Assembly (NCBI GenBank): GCA_963725275.1
Contig: CAVRXS010000007.1
Span: 496,001-560,000 of the forward strand
DNA length: 64,000 bases
Origin: Bog-756 sp963725275
Lineage (GTDB): Bacteria; Actinomycetota; Acidimicrobiia; Acidimicrobiales; RAAP-2
Direction of reading: 5' to 3'
Part shown: positions 27,655 through 35,216 of the stretch, one piece after another
How positions within the stretch are numbered: the stretch's first letter is position 1
Layout: every line of letters begins with the position of its first letter
Translations under genes and position numbers: made by a program
The notes under the pieces: model-generated
What the model was told of the DNA's origin: nothing
What the model saw: the letters and a program-made list of their open reading frames with translations, nothing else
Databases searched by the model: none

Positions 27655-28698
27655 GTGGTGTGGAGTCCGTCGTTCGAGAGTCACGTCCGGCCGGACGGTG
27701 AACTCGAGTACAGGATCGGTCACGAGTTGGTCGATCAGTTCTTGGAGTTCGTGGTGGGCCGGGCCCGTCCGAACACGGTGCGGGCTTATGCCCACGACCT
27801 GAGCGTCTTCTTCTCGGTGGTTGCGAAAGAGCCCACCGAGGTAACCCCGAAGGATGTGATGGCCTTCGTCATCGCGCAACGTCGCCCACGGCCCGGTGCC
27901 GAGAACGTGGTCCGCATCGCCGATGGCTCCGCCGGACTGTCGGCGGCCACCATCAAGCGCCGGTTGGCTGCCGTCTCCAGCCTTTATGGCTACCTGATCA
28001 CCCGTGACGATGTCGGGGTGACGGTGAACCCGGTGCCCCGGGGCATCGCCACCCGCCAGAGCCGGTCGCGCAAAGGGCGAGGCCTGCCTCTCGTGCGCGG
28101 GGTGCGTCGACTGCCGAGGATCTTGGATCCCGAAGAGATCGAGGCATTGATGGGCGCACTGCGCACCGACCGTGACCGGGCCATGGTCCAGGCCATGGTG
28201 CTCGGAGGACTGCGACGGTGTGAGGTGCTGGGTCTGCGACTCGGCGATCTCCGGCTCGGCGAGTGGCGGGTGCTGATCACCGAGGGCAAGGGTGGCCACG
28301 AACGCCTGGTGCCGCTCTCGCCCACCTTCTTTGCAACCGTGGCCCGCTACTTGAACGACGAGCGACCGGCCGATGCCACGAGCGACTCGGTGTTTGTGTC
28401 GCTCAAAGGGCCGCGTCGCGGTCAACCGCTCTCGACACCGGGACTCGACGAGATCGTGCGGGCGGCACGCAAGCGGGCCGGGCTCAGCCACGGCACCTGT
28501 CACGAACTGCGCCACACGTGCTTCACCCGGTTGCGGGAAGCGGGGATGGCCATCGAGGCCATCCAGGCCCAGGCCGGACACCGGTCGATCTCCTCGACAC
28601 GGATCTATCTGCACCTGGGTGCTGACTGGCTGGCCGACGAGTACCGGCGGGCCGTCGAAGCCATCGAGGCTCAGGCCGCGGTGGGGGTGGCCCAATGA
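27655..28698 (+). CDS. tyrosine recombinase (first of pair)
   Basis: GTG 27655 is preceded by AAGGAGGTG, a strong ribosome binding site. The 347-residue protein has an N-terminal SAM-like core-binding domain (about 20-120: VVGRARPNTVRAYAHDLSVF) and a catalytic domain with all expected residues: Arg in LGGLRRCEVLGL, Lys in EGKGGHERLVPL, HxxR in CHELRHTCF, His in GHRSISSTRIYLH with the Tyr in the same segment. It cuts and joins DNA through a 3'-phosphotyrosine. Its stop overlaps the next recombinase's ATG, so the two are made together, probably as a heteromeric recombinase. Confidence 0.93.
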   Translation: MVWSPSFESHVRPDGELEYRIGHELVDQFLEFVVGRARPNTVRAYAHDLSVFFSVVAKEPTEVTPKDVMAFVIAQRRPRPGAENVVRIADGSAGLSAATIKRRLAAVSSLYGYLITRDDVGVTVNPVPRGIATRQSRSRKGRGLPLVRGVRRLPRILDPEEIEALMGALRTDRDRAMVQAMVLGGLRRCEVLGLRLGDLRLGEWRVLITEGKGGHERLVPLSPTFFATVARYLNDERPADATSDSVFVSLKGPRRGQPLSTPGLDEIVRAARKRAGLSHGTCHELRHTCFTRLREAGMAIEAIQAQAGHRSISSTRIYLHLGADWLADEYRRAVEAIEAQAAVGVAQ

Positions 28699-29980
28699 AC
28701 GCCCTGGCCCAATCAGCGCAGCCGAAGACGCGCCGTCCGGGCGGTGGGACACCCGAGGTGACGTGGGCCGAGATCGCCGCCCGAGCGCCCCGAATGGCCG
28801 CCACTATGGCCTCCTACCTGGACCAACTCGAAGTCTCGGCCCGATCCGCCACCGTGAGTGCCGTTGACCTTGTCCTCCGGTTCTTCGCCCACCGGGTCAC
28901 CCTCGCCGATCCCACCTGCGTGTCGGTGGCCGGCATCGGACGAGCCCATATCGAAGACTTCAAGTGCTGGCAGGCTGCCCGCCCGGGGAGGGGTGGCAAG
29001 CCATTGTCGACCACCACCATCCGACACCGGCTCGGCTTCTTGCGCACGTTCTTCGAGCGGATCATCGAGTGGGACTATGACGACGCTCCGGCTCGACTGC
29101 CCATCTACTCGAGCGACTTCCCCGCCCTCGACGAAGCACTGCCCAGGTTCTTGGACGATCCGACGGCGGCCAAGTTCATGGCCGCACTGGCCACCGATCC
29201 GAACCGGCGACGACGCCTCATGGTCGAGTTGTTGGCCCGGACCGGGATGCGGGTCGGTGAGCTGGCCGCCCTCGAAGACGACGCCATGGTCAGCCTCGGA
29301 GACATCCGCCAGCTCAGGATCCCCGTCGGCAAGCTGCACAACGACCGCTACGTTCCCCTGTTGCCGATGCTGATCGATCTCATCGTCGACTACCAGGCGT
29401 GGCGTGGACCGTCCCGCTCCGGATATCTGGTCGAACGAGACGACGGCAAGCCATTCGACCGGCGCACCGTCCAGCGCTACGTCGCTGCCGTGGCCAAGCG
29501 GGCCGGAATCGGCCACGTCCATCCCCACCAGTTGCGTCACACTCTGGCCACCCAGTCCGTCAACCGGGGCATGAGCCTCGAGGCGATCGCTGCCTTGCTC
29601 GGGCACCGGTCGATGGACATGACGCTCATCTACGCACGCATCTCGGACCACACCGTGGCCGAGGAGTACTTCAGGGTGACCGAGGCGGTCGAGGCCAACT
29701 ATCGACGGATCGACCCGACTCCAACTTGTTCGGGATGCGCCGCAGCACGGCGAAGCCGCCGATCGACCACCGGCGTCTGCTCGCCAACGGCCACTGCACG
29801 CGACCCGCGCTGCTCGACTGTGCCTTCGAGAGTGTCTGCGAGCGGTGCGGGTTCTTCGAGACCGGGCCGAAGTTCATCACCATCCTCAAACGACAACGCA
29901 ACCACGCCGAAGAGCGCGGCCAAAACGAGCGGGCCCAACTCTTCGATGGCCTCATCGACGGAGTCGCCGACGCCCCGTGA
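28695..29980 (+). CDS. tyrosine recombinase (second of pair), frame change near the C-terminus
   Basis: ATG 28695 overlaps the previous stop. The N-terminal domain (MASYLDQLEVSARSATV...) and the catalytic domain are intact: RTGMRVGELAAL, KLHNDRYVPLL, HPHQLRHTLATQ, GHRSMDMTLIYARI. After EANYRRIDP the frame changes near 29705-29745. A second frame continues GMRRSTAKPPIDHRRLLANG, then CTRPALLDCAFESVCERCGF, ending at 29980. Such a Cys-rich tail is usual in this subgroup, so the tail belongs to the protein. As written, the first frame runs to 30269 without homology. The tail may bind zinc and DNA. Confidence 0.88.
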
Positions 29981-30013
29981 GTGTGATTCCATTGGTCTCA
30001 GCCCAGGGCCAAC

Positions 30014-30038
30014 GGATCACCTGTATAACACCGGTTAT
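30014..30038 (+). repeat. right end: inner arm plus crossover core
   Basis: GGATCACCTGT (30014-30024) is the inverse of the left arm, and ATAACACCGGTTAT (30025-30038) repeats the left core directly. The stop codon (TAA on the minus strand) of the hypothetical gene at 30035-30472 lies inside this core. Confidence 0.8.
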
Positions 30039-30472
30039 GAGCGGCCCTCCGCAGTACGCCTGGTCGATGCGCCCGGGTCGCCGCTGGACCAAGGGGGGCG
30101 GGGCTCATCCTTTGGATCCTTGGCCGAACGAAGAATCTCGCGCAGTTCACGGGCGACGTTGATGGCCTCCTCGGTCACCTGTTCCTCGAGCTCTGCCATT
30201 ACACGAGGAGAGCAGAACCCGTGGCCGAGGTTCATCATGTTGCCTGGCCGGAACGGCGGCCGCGAATAGCCCCGCGCTGGGCCGTATGACACCGCCGCCG
30301 TGCCGTCCTTGCGGATAGTCACGATCGGAGAAGACTTCGAGTTCCTTGGGGCCTTAGGCAAGCTGACTTTGCCTTCCTCGCGTGCACGTGCGCGCATCCA
30401 ATTGCAATTTTCGAAGTTTGACGCAGGTGATGCGAGAGGGCAGGGATCCGGGAGTGTGCCCCAAGGGTCCAC
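30035..30472 (-). CDS. hypothetical protein whose stop lies in the recombination core
   Basis: The minus-strand frame from GTG 30472 (or ATG 30397) gives a basic N-terminus (MRARAREEGKVSLPKAPRNS), then IVTIRKDGTAAVSYGPARG and a helical acidic C-terminal segment (EEQVTEEAINVARELREI). Codon third positions favour G/C, so it is probably coding. The last codons and the stop fall in the right-end core of the recombinase element. Insertion may have supplied the present stop, but the core alone would also end the frame. No family recognised. Confidence 0.45.
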   Translation of the reverse strand: MDPWGTLPDPCPLASPASNFENCNWMRARAREEGKVSLPKAPRNSKSSPIVTIRKDGTAAVSYGPARGYSRPPFRPGNMMNLGHGFCSPRVMAELEEQVTEEAINVARELREILRSAKDPKDEPRPPWSSGDPGASTRRTAEGRS

Positions 30473-30609
30473 ATGCCCCGGGGGGTCAATAATGACTGCC
30501 TTCAGCTACCTAGAGCTGTAATGACTTAGCGCACTACCTGCCGACGCGTATTTCTCTTCCGCTATCCCGGGCTAAGGGGCTGGGGCAGCGTGGCAACGAA
30601 CGCTTCCAA

Positions 30610-31053
30610 CTACCGAGCACGCCTCCGCCATGCACACCGTGGACAAAATAGCTTGAGTGACCGTGATGACTGAGTCCAGTAGGACTGCGTCGGGTACCAC
30701 TCGTGGCAGGCCGCGCACTGGCGGGCATCCGCGGGGTTTCCAAACACCGTGGCGGTTGCCGGGATAGGGCGCGGCCAACGACGACGACGCCGCTTCGTGG
30801 CCCGATCAGCGGTCCTAGGGGCTGGCGACAGCTCCCAACCCCGAGCTCTAAGTTCAGGGCGCGAATGGTGCTGGATGGCGGCTTTGGGGATCTTGACCGT
30901 GACCACCAGGTGCGCTGATTCCTCCCGGGAGCGTCCGGTGATCCTCCATCCCGAATGGGTCTCCAGGTTTGCCAAGAGAGCCGCATTCTCATCGGTTTCG
31001 AGCATCTTCACGATGTAACGGCGAAACCGACGAGGTGACTGTTGTGTTCCCAT
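30610..31053 (-). CDS. hypothetical protein with C-terminal Cys4 zinc-finger-like motif
   Basis: ATG 31053 follows GAGGAG by 6 bases. The N-terminal half has a mixed alpha/beta character (SAHLVVTVKIPKAAIQHH) and a basic Arg-rich segment. The C-terminus has CAACHEWYP, then FCPRCAWRRRAR: two C-x2-C pairs 20 residues apart, a zinc ribbon. Nucleic-acid binding is plausible from the basic patch and ribbon. It belongs to the small-gene cluster beside the serine recombinase. Function unknown. Confidence 0.55.
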   Translation of the reverse strand: MGTQQSPRRFRRYIVKMLETDENAALLANLETHSGWRITGRSREESAHLVVTVKIPKAAIQHHSRPELRARGWELSPAPRTADRATKRRRRRWPRPIPATATVFGNPADARQCAACHEWYPTQSYWTQSSRSLKLFCPRCAWRRRAR

Positions 31054-31594
31054 GAGTGACTCCTCTGCGCGAACGCGCTTGGGTCAAGCCCATCTGTCTG
31101 GGGGAGACATGAGTGGGCTTCGGGTTCTACTACTGGGGGTGTCCAACTGTCCGCACCACCTACCGCGCCTATTGCTGGCTGCGGCGACTCTCCCGGATTG
31201 CGTTCAGGCTCCGACCAGGCCTGTCTGGGCCGTCGCTCGAGGCGACGGAACATCAAGTTGACGGTCAGGCTCCCCTATCCGATGCGACCGGCGGGTGAGC
31301 AGGTCCTTGGCGGCCGTACGTGGTGTCGTCCCACATTGGATTGCGAGTCTTCCCTTCTTCGGCGGAACAGCGGCCGATGCGACCTAGCCCTCCGAGCAAG
31401 CAACACTCGAAAGACAGGCCGAAGTGGCTATCGTGTCCAGGAGCGTTCTCCTTCCTGGTTCCCAAGGTCAGGCGTAGAAACGTGCGACGGCCTCTGCCTC
31501 CGAGCGGGGGCCGTGTCGCGACTCGTGGGGCCCTCCCAAGACCGAAGCCCACGGATGACCCTGAAGTGATCGTCTGCAAACTGCGATAGGGCGG
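31054..31594. other. intergenic stretch, no gene recognised
   Basis: Several short ORFs occur on both strands (for example 31198-31569 and 31265-31579), but none has a ribosome binding site, a known motif or the codon bias of this genome. Only the ribosome binding site for the gene starting at 31053 is clear at its left edge. Confidence 0.4.
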
Positions 31595-31969
31595 TCATTT
31601 CCTGGGTTCCCGCACTAACGTGCTCGGAGGCGATTTGGCAGCTTCTGAGCGAATCCCCGTGAGGTGTGGCGGCCTTCTACCTGCTCGGTGCCAGATGCCT
31701 CTTCGGTCGAGAACGAGAACCAGCTTGCCGTTCCCGTTGGTAACCGTTGGGGGTTCACCGTGGGCGCTGAATCCACACCGATGAAGGTCTGCCGTGCCAT
31801 TCGTGGCAAACGTCTCGTGGCATACCACGCAGTGGGCACGAGCCACGCCGGTCCAGCTTCGGTGGCAGTCTCGGCAGTGGGTGCCACGATGAGAAGGGGG
31901 CCAGCCGCCGTGCTTTCGGGCGTAGGCGCAGACCTCGCAGGCATGTTCGGGCTGCCTACTGAGGTCCAT
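31595..31969 (-). CDS. FDXHR-like putative zinc-binding protein
   Basis: ATG 31969 follows GAGGAAA. The product (124 aa) has CEVCAYARKHGG, then HCRDCHRSWTGVARAHCVVC and a following HETFATNGTADLHRC: repeated C-x2-C pairs with W-T-G between them. This is the pattern of the small FDXHR zinc-binding proteins that accompany actinobacterial phages and integrated elements. Its partner is unknown. The C-terminal 40 residues are basic and low in structure. Confidence 0.65.
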   Translation of the reverse strand: MDLSRQPEHACEVCAYARKHGGWPPSHRGTHCRDCHRSWTGVARAHCVVCHETFATNGTADLHRCGFSAHGEPPTVTNGNGKLVLVLDRRGIWHRAGRRPPHLTGIRSEAAKSPPSTLVREPRK

Positions 31970-32112
31970 GACTCATTTCCTCGGAAGCCGACGCGAGTGA
32001 GGGCCTCGCGCACACGTTGCGCGATTTTCCGTGGTTAGCGGGAATTCGCGCCGGAAAAAAGGGGGGATCCGGCTGCACCTGGCCACTCGCTGGTGAATTC
32101 CGTGTGCCAGGT

Positions 32113-32358
32113 TCAAGTCGGGTCTCCGAGTGATCCGCTGCACACCAAACGGCTCCTGACCAGGGGCACCCGCGTGGCTGGCGACGCATTCAATCGACCG
32201 TCATCCGTACCTTCGGAATGTCCCGATGCACACAAACGAGACTCCTGGCACCGGACTGCTGCCTGCAGGATTCGGAGTAGCGCCTTTGCTGCCCTAGGCG
32301 TCAGGGCGCTCGAGACTGCAGGTAGATCGCACTCAACAGTCAGAGCCGATACGGTCAC
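32113..32358 (-). CDS. small hypothetical protein coupled to the XRE regulator
   Basis: GTG 32358 overlaps the stop of the XRE-family gene by GTGA, a strong coupling signal. Residues about 18-34 (SALTPRAAKALLRILQAAV) look like a helical segment found in short actinobacterial mobile-element proteins. The remaining 40 residues have no clear pattern. The function is unknown and the frame may be fortuitous after the helix. Confidence 0.45.
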   Translation of the reverse strand: MTVSALTVECDLPAVSSALTPRAAKALLRILQAAVRCQESRLCASGHSEGTDDGRLNASPATRVPLVRSRLVCSGSLGDPT

Positions 32359-32624
32359 TCGGCTCCTCCAATCTCATCGAGCTGCCGCAGAAGGGACACG
32401 TAGCGGACCAGTCGCTCACCCCTCGGCTCGCGACCGTCTTGCCCTCGCTCCCACAGTGAGACGCAAGCACCAGAGGCCCCGACCGCATGGCCGACGGCTG
32501 CCTGCGACACACCGGCGCGCTCGCGGATCTCCCGGCGCTCTGAGGGCGTAGGTAGGCGCTGACGTGCCTGCGCAACTTCGATTGCGGATGGCGCTGAATC
32601 GGCAGTCGACTCGTCTGTGGGCAT
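32355..32624 (-). CDS. XRE-family helix-turn-helix transcriptional regulator
   Basis: An 89-residue protein with the phage-repressor-like HTH: LPTPSERREIRERAGVSQAA, then VGASGACVSLWERGQ, the usual recognition helix and W-E-x-G closing turn. It probably represses or activates genes of the neighbouring serine-recombinase module. It is divergent from the gene at 32735, and the 110-base shared region holds a promoter at 32699-32727, the natural place for its operator. The ATG is at 32624. Confidence 0.8.
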   Translation of the reverse strand: MPTDESTADSAPSAIEVAQARQRLPTPSERREIRERAGVSQAAVGHAVGASGACVSLWERGQDGREPRGERLVRYVSLLRQLDEIGGAE

Positions 32625-32698
32625 ATTCCAGCATTGGAGTTAGTTGAGGAGCCGTAAACAGTCACTCGAGATCCAGTCCTTCAATACTTTCCGTACTG

Positions 32699-32734
32699 TT
32701 GACAGCTGGTTGACGAAGCGTTACCGTCAGCGGC
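32699..32734 (+). promoter_or_regulatory. near-consensus promoter giving a probably leaderless transcript
   Basis: TTGACA (32699-32704) is followed, after exactly 17 bases, by TACCGT (32722-32727), a fair -10 box. Transcription would start about 7 bases later, at or next to the ATG at 32735, so the message for the 210-residue protein and the serine recombinase would have no 5' leader. No ribosome binding site is seen before that ATG, which agrees. Confidence 0.55.
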
Positions 32735-33367
32735 ATGGCCCTTCCTCAGGAGGCCCACCGTCGCCTCGTGAAGAAGCTCAAACCCGGAGGCATGACCGTG
32801 TACTTTCCCGGGACGATCACACCTGAGGATGCGGACCCGTTCATAGGTGGCAGGTCATCCGACGGACAGCTGAGATGCCTGGCGTATCTTCATCTGACCG
32901 GGTCCGGTGTCATTGTGATCAAGGAGCTCGAGGTCATGTCGTGGGATGGCGCGGAACGTCACATTGGCTCCACGGAACTCCAAAGTCTGCCGATTCACCG
33001 TTGGCTCACAAAGGCCCACACCGACCTGGCAGGGTGGGAAGCCGCCGAGAGAGGACACGGGCGAGCAACCCGTCTCGGCAGCGCCGACTGGGCAGTGGGC
33101 ACAGAACGTGGACGAGGACGTGACTTCTATCGGCGCGTGGCGTTGGAATACCTCGACCTGCAGAGCCAGGGCGTAACTCACATCCAAAAGACCCTCGCCC
33201 AGGAGTCCCGACAGCGACTGGGGATCGATCTCGACGCGGTGCAGATCCGCGATGCGTTGACAAGGGCCACCCAACGGGGCTTTCTCTCCCCCGGCACTCG
33301 AGGCCGCGCTGGACGCCGGCCGGGCCCGAATCTTAATTTGGACACGGACCACGGGAAGCAGGACTGA
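32735..33367 (+). CDS. hypothetical protein of the serine-recombinase module, C-terminal HTH-like
   Basis: A 210-residue protein. The N-terminal half has a mixed alpha/beta look (GGMTVYFPGTITPEDADPFI). The C-terminal half reads DFYRRVALEYLDLQSQGVTH, then IRDALTRATQRGFLSPGTRG followed by RAGRRPG, like the winged/AsnC-type HTH of small proteins encoded next to actinobacterial integrases. The gene ends 3 bases before the recombinase start, so both lie on one transcript. It may control or assist excision (a directionality-factor-like role is inference). Confidence 0.65.
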   Translation: MALPQEAHRRLVKKLKPGGMTVYFPGTITPEDADPFIGGRSSDGQLRCLAYLHLTGSGVIVIKELEVMSWDGAERHIGSTELQSLPIHRWLTKAHTDLAGWEAAERGHGRATRLGSADWAVGTERGRGRDFYRRVALEYLDLQSQGVTHIQKTLAQESRQRLGIDLDAVQIRDALTRATQRGFLSPGTRGRAGRRPGPNLNLDTDHGKQD

Positions 33368-33370
33368 CTA

Positions 33371-35059
33371 GTGACCGGAACCAGGTTTTCCTTCTACGGC
33401 CGAGTGTCCACCGAGGACCAGCAGGACCCGACGAGCTCGAAACAGTGGCAAATGTCCCGCGCTCAGTCCCTAATAGAACCCCACGGCGGGATGGTCGTCG
33501 CCGAGTTCTTCGACATCGGGCAGAGCCGGTCGCTCCCCTGGAAGCGACGGCCGGAGTCGCTGGCCCTCCTCGAAGCGTTTAAGGATCCCAACAGGGGCTT
33601 CGACGCCGTGGTTATCGGTGAGCCAGCAAGAGCGTTCTACGGTGGACAATTCGGCCTGACCTTCCCGGTGTTCACTCACTACGGCGTCGAGCTGTGGGTG
33701 CCTGAGGTGGGTGGGAGGGTCGACCCGGGATCCGACGCTCACGAACTGGTGATGGCGCTCTATGGCGGCATGTCGAAGGGCGAGCGGAACCGCATCAAGA
33801 TCCGAGTCCGATCGGCTATGGCAGCACAGGCTCAGGTTGAGGGCCGCTTCCTCGGAGGACGTCCCCCCTACGGCTACCGCCTGACCGACGCCGGTGCCCA
33901 TCCAAACCCGGGCAAGGCGGCGGTCGGTCAGCGCATGCACAAACTCGAGGTCGACCCGACGGCCGCGCCAATCGTGCGTCGGATCTTCGCCGAGTACTTG
34001 TCCGGGAAGGGTATCTACGCGGTGGCCGAGGGCCTGACCCGGGACGGGCTCCCTTCTCCCAGCGCACACGACCCGGCGCGCAACCGCCACCGGGACACAC
34101 GTGCATGGTCGAAGAGCGCCGTTCGGGCCATCCTCCTGAACCCCCGCTACACCGGCCGCAACGTGTGGAACCGCCAGCGCCGCGAAGAGATCCTTCTGGA
34201 CGTCGAGGACGTCGCGGCGGGCCATCAGACCAAACTGCGTTGGAACGACAGCTCGGACTGGATCTGGTCGACCGAGATCACCCATGAGTCGTTGGTTGGC
34301 TCGGAGGACTTCACCGCGGTTCAGGCGCATATGGCCGCGCACGCCCACAGGCCGACGAGCCGGAAGGCTCCTCGGAACCGGCGGTGCTACCCATTGAGCG
34401 GACTCGTTCGGTGCGGGCTCTGCGGCCGGCGCATGCAGGGCAATCCGAACCATGGGCTCAACCATTACCGGTGCGTCTTCTCTGCCGAGTACGCGCTGGC
34501 CAACAAGGTCGACCACCCGAAGTCGGTCTACGTGAAGGAGTCGGCGATCCTGCCCGAGCTCGACCGGTGGCTGGCCGGGCTCTTCGCTCCCGAGAATATC
34601 GCCGACACCGTGGCCCAGATGCTCGCTGTCGGCGACACCGACGAGACTATGGATGCCAAGGCCGAGGCTGCCCGGCGCAAGCTCGCTGACTGCGACGATC
34701 GACTCGGGAAGTACCGGGCCGCGCTGGACAAGGGAGCCGACCCCGTGGTGGTCGCAGGATGGATGTCCGAGGTCAAGGCGGAGCGGCTTGCGGCAGAGGC
34801 CGTCCTGGCCGGGTCATTGCCGTCGGAGCCCCTGTCGGCGGCGGCCCTACGGTCGTTGTTCGCGAACCTTGGGGACATGGTCCAGGTACTCGCAGAGGCC
34901 GACCCAAAGGACAAGGCAGACGTGTACGCCGGCCTCGGAATCGAGATCACTTACCGCCCTGACCAGCGCATGGTGTCTGTCGCTGCCCGGCCGTTGGTCG
35001 GTGTGCAACAGAACGTGTCGGAGGGGGGACTTGAACCCCCACGCCCTTTCGGGCACTAG
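33371..35059 (+). CDS. large serine recombinase (integrase)
   Basis: GTG 33371. The resolvase catalytic domain (about 5-150) has the nucleophile Ser in FYGRVSTEDQ. The recombinase domain (about 175-290) has GRPPYGYRL and IFAEYLSGKGIYAVAEGL. A zinc ribbon lies at about 347-370 (VRCGLCGRRMQGNPN, YRCVF). A long helical/coiled segment lies at about 410-470. Length 562 is normal. It integrates and excises DNA by double-strand breaks through a 5'-phosphoserine. Its last 15 codons lie inside tRNA-Leu, so the tRNA 3' end is a likely attachment site and this gene marks the right border of an island extending left. Confidence 0.93.
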   Translation: MTGTRFSFYGRVSTEDQQDPTSSKQWQMSRAQSLIEPHGGMVVAEFFDIGQSRSLPWKRRPESLALLEAFKDPNRGFDAVVIGEPARAFYGGQFGLTFPVFTHYGVELWVPEVGGRVDPGSDAHELVMALYGGMSKGERNRIKIRVRSAMAAQAQVEGRFLGGRPPYGYRLTDAGAHPNPGKAAVGQRMHKLEVDPTAAPIVRRIFAEYLSGKGIYAVAEGLTRDGLPSPSAHDPARNRHRDTRAWSKSAVRAILLNPRYTGRNVWNRQRREEILLDVEDVAAGHQTKLRWNDSSDWIWSTEITHESLVGSEDFTAVQAHMAAHAHRPTSRKAPRNRRCYPLSGLVRCGLCGRRMQGNPNHGLNHYRCVFSAEYALANKVDHPKSVYVKESAILPELDRWLAGLFAPENIADTVAQMLAVGDTDETMDAKAEAARRKLADCDDRLGKYRAALDKGADPVVVAGWMSEVKAERLAAEAVLAGSLPSEPLSAAALRSLFANLGDMVQVLAEADPKDKADVYAGLGIEITYRPDQRMVSVAARPLVGVQQNVSEGGLEPPRPFGH

Positions 35060-35099
35060 CCCCTCAAGCTAGCGCGTCTGCCTATTCCGCCACTCCGAC
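35016..35099 (-). tRNA. tRNA-Leu (anticodon GAG)
   Basis: The minus strand folds into a full cloverleaf: acceptor GTCGGAG/CTCCGAC, D arm, anticodon stem CTAGC/GCTAG around TTGAGGG (anticodon GAG), a long class II variable arm (TGCCCGAAAGGGCG), and a TTCAAGT T-loop. The 3' CCA is not encoded. The long variable arm fits leucine. The 3' end overlaps the last 44 bases of the serine recombinase gene. Confidence 0.95.
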
Positions 35100-35216
35100 G
35101 AAGTGGCACCGATCTGTGGATCGGGGCGACAGGCATGGTAGCGCGCCCCGACCGACGATCCGGTCTCTCGGACCCCTGACGGACGCCGTTGCTTCCGGTC
35201 CACGCCGCGGACCTGG

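Larger units (their letters stand above)
27568..30038 (+). mobile_element. two-tyrosine-recombinase element with direct core and inverted arms
   Basis: ATAACACCGGTTAT occurs at 27568-27581 and again at 30025-30038 in the same orientation. Just inside each copy lie inverted arms: ACAGGTGATCC (27582-27592) and GGATCACCTGT (30014-30024). Between them are only two recombinase genes that overlap by ATGA. This is the layout expected when tyrosine recombinases have inserted a circular intermediate: duplicated crossover core plus inverted binding arms. It resembles Tn554 or recombinase-in-trio (RIT) elements, but a third recombinase is missing. Confidence 0.75.

Noticed and set aside
30039..30472. 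Hypothetical gene truncated by the recombinase element
   Set aside because: The core alone gives the stop codon, so truncation cannot be shown without the empty site.
1..35099. Second copy of the tRNA-Leu 3' end as left attachment site of the serine-recombinase island
   Set aside because: No clear copy was found by eye; the left border may lie outside the window or have diverged.
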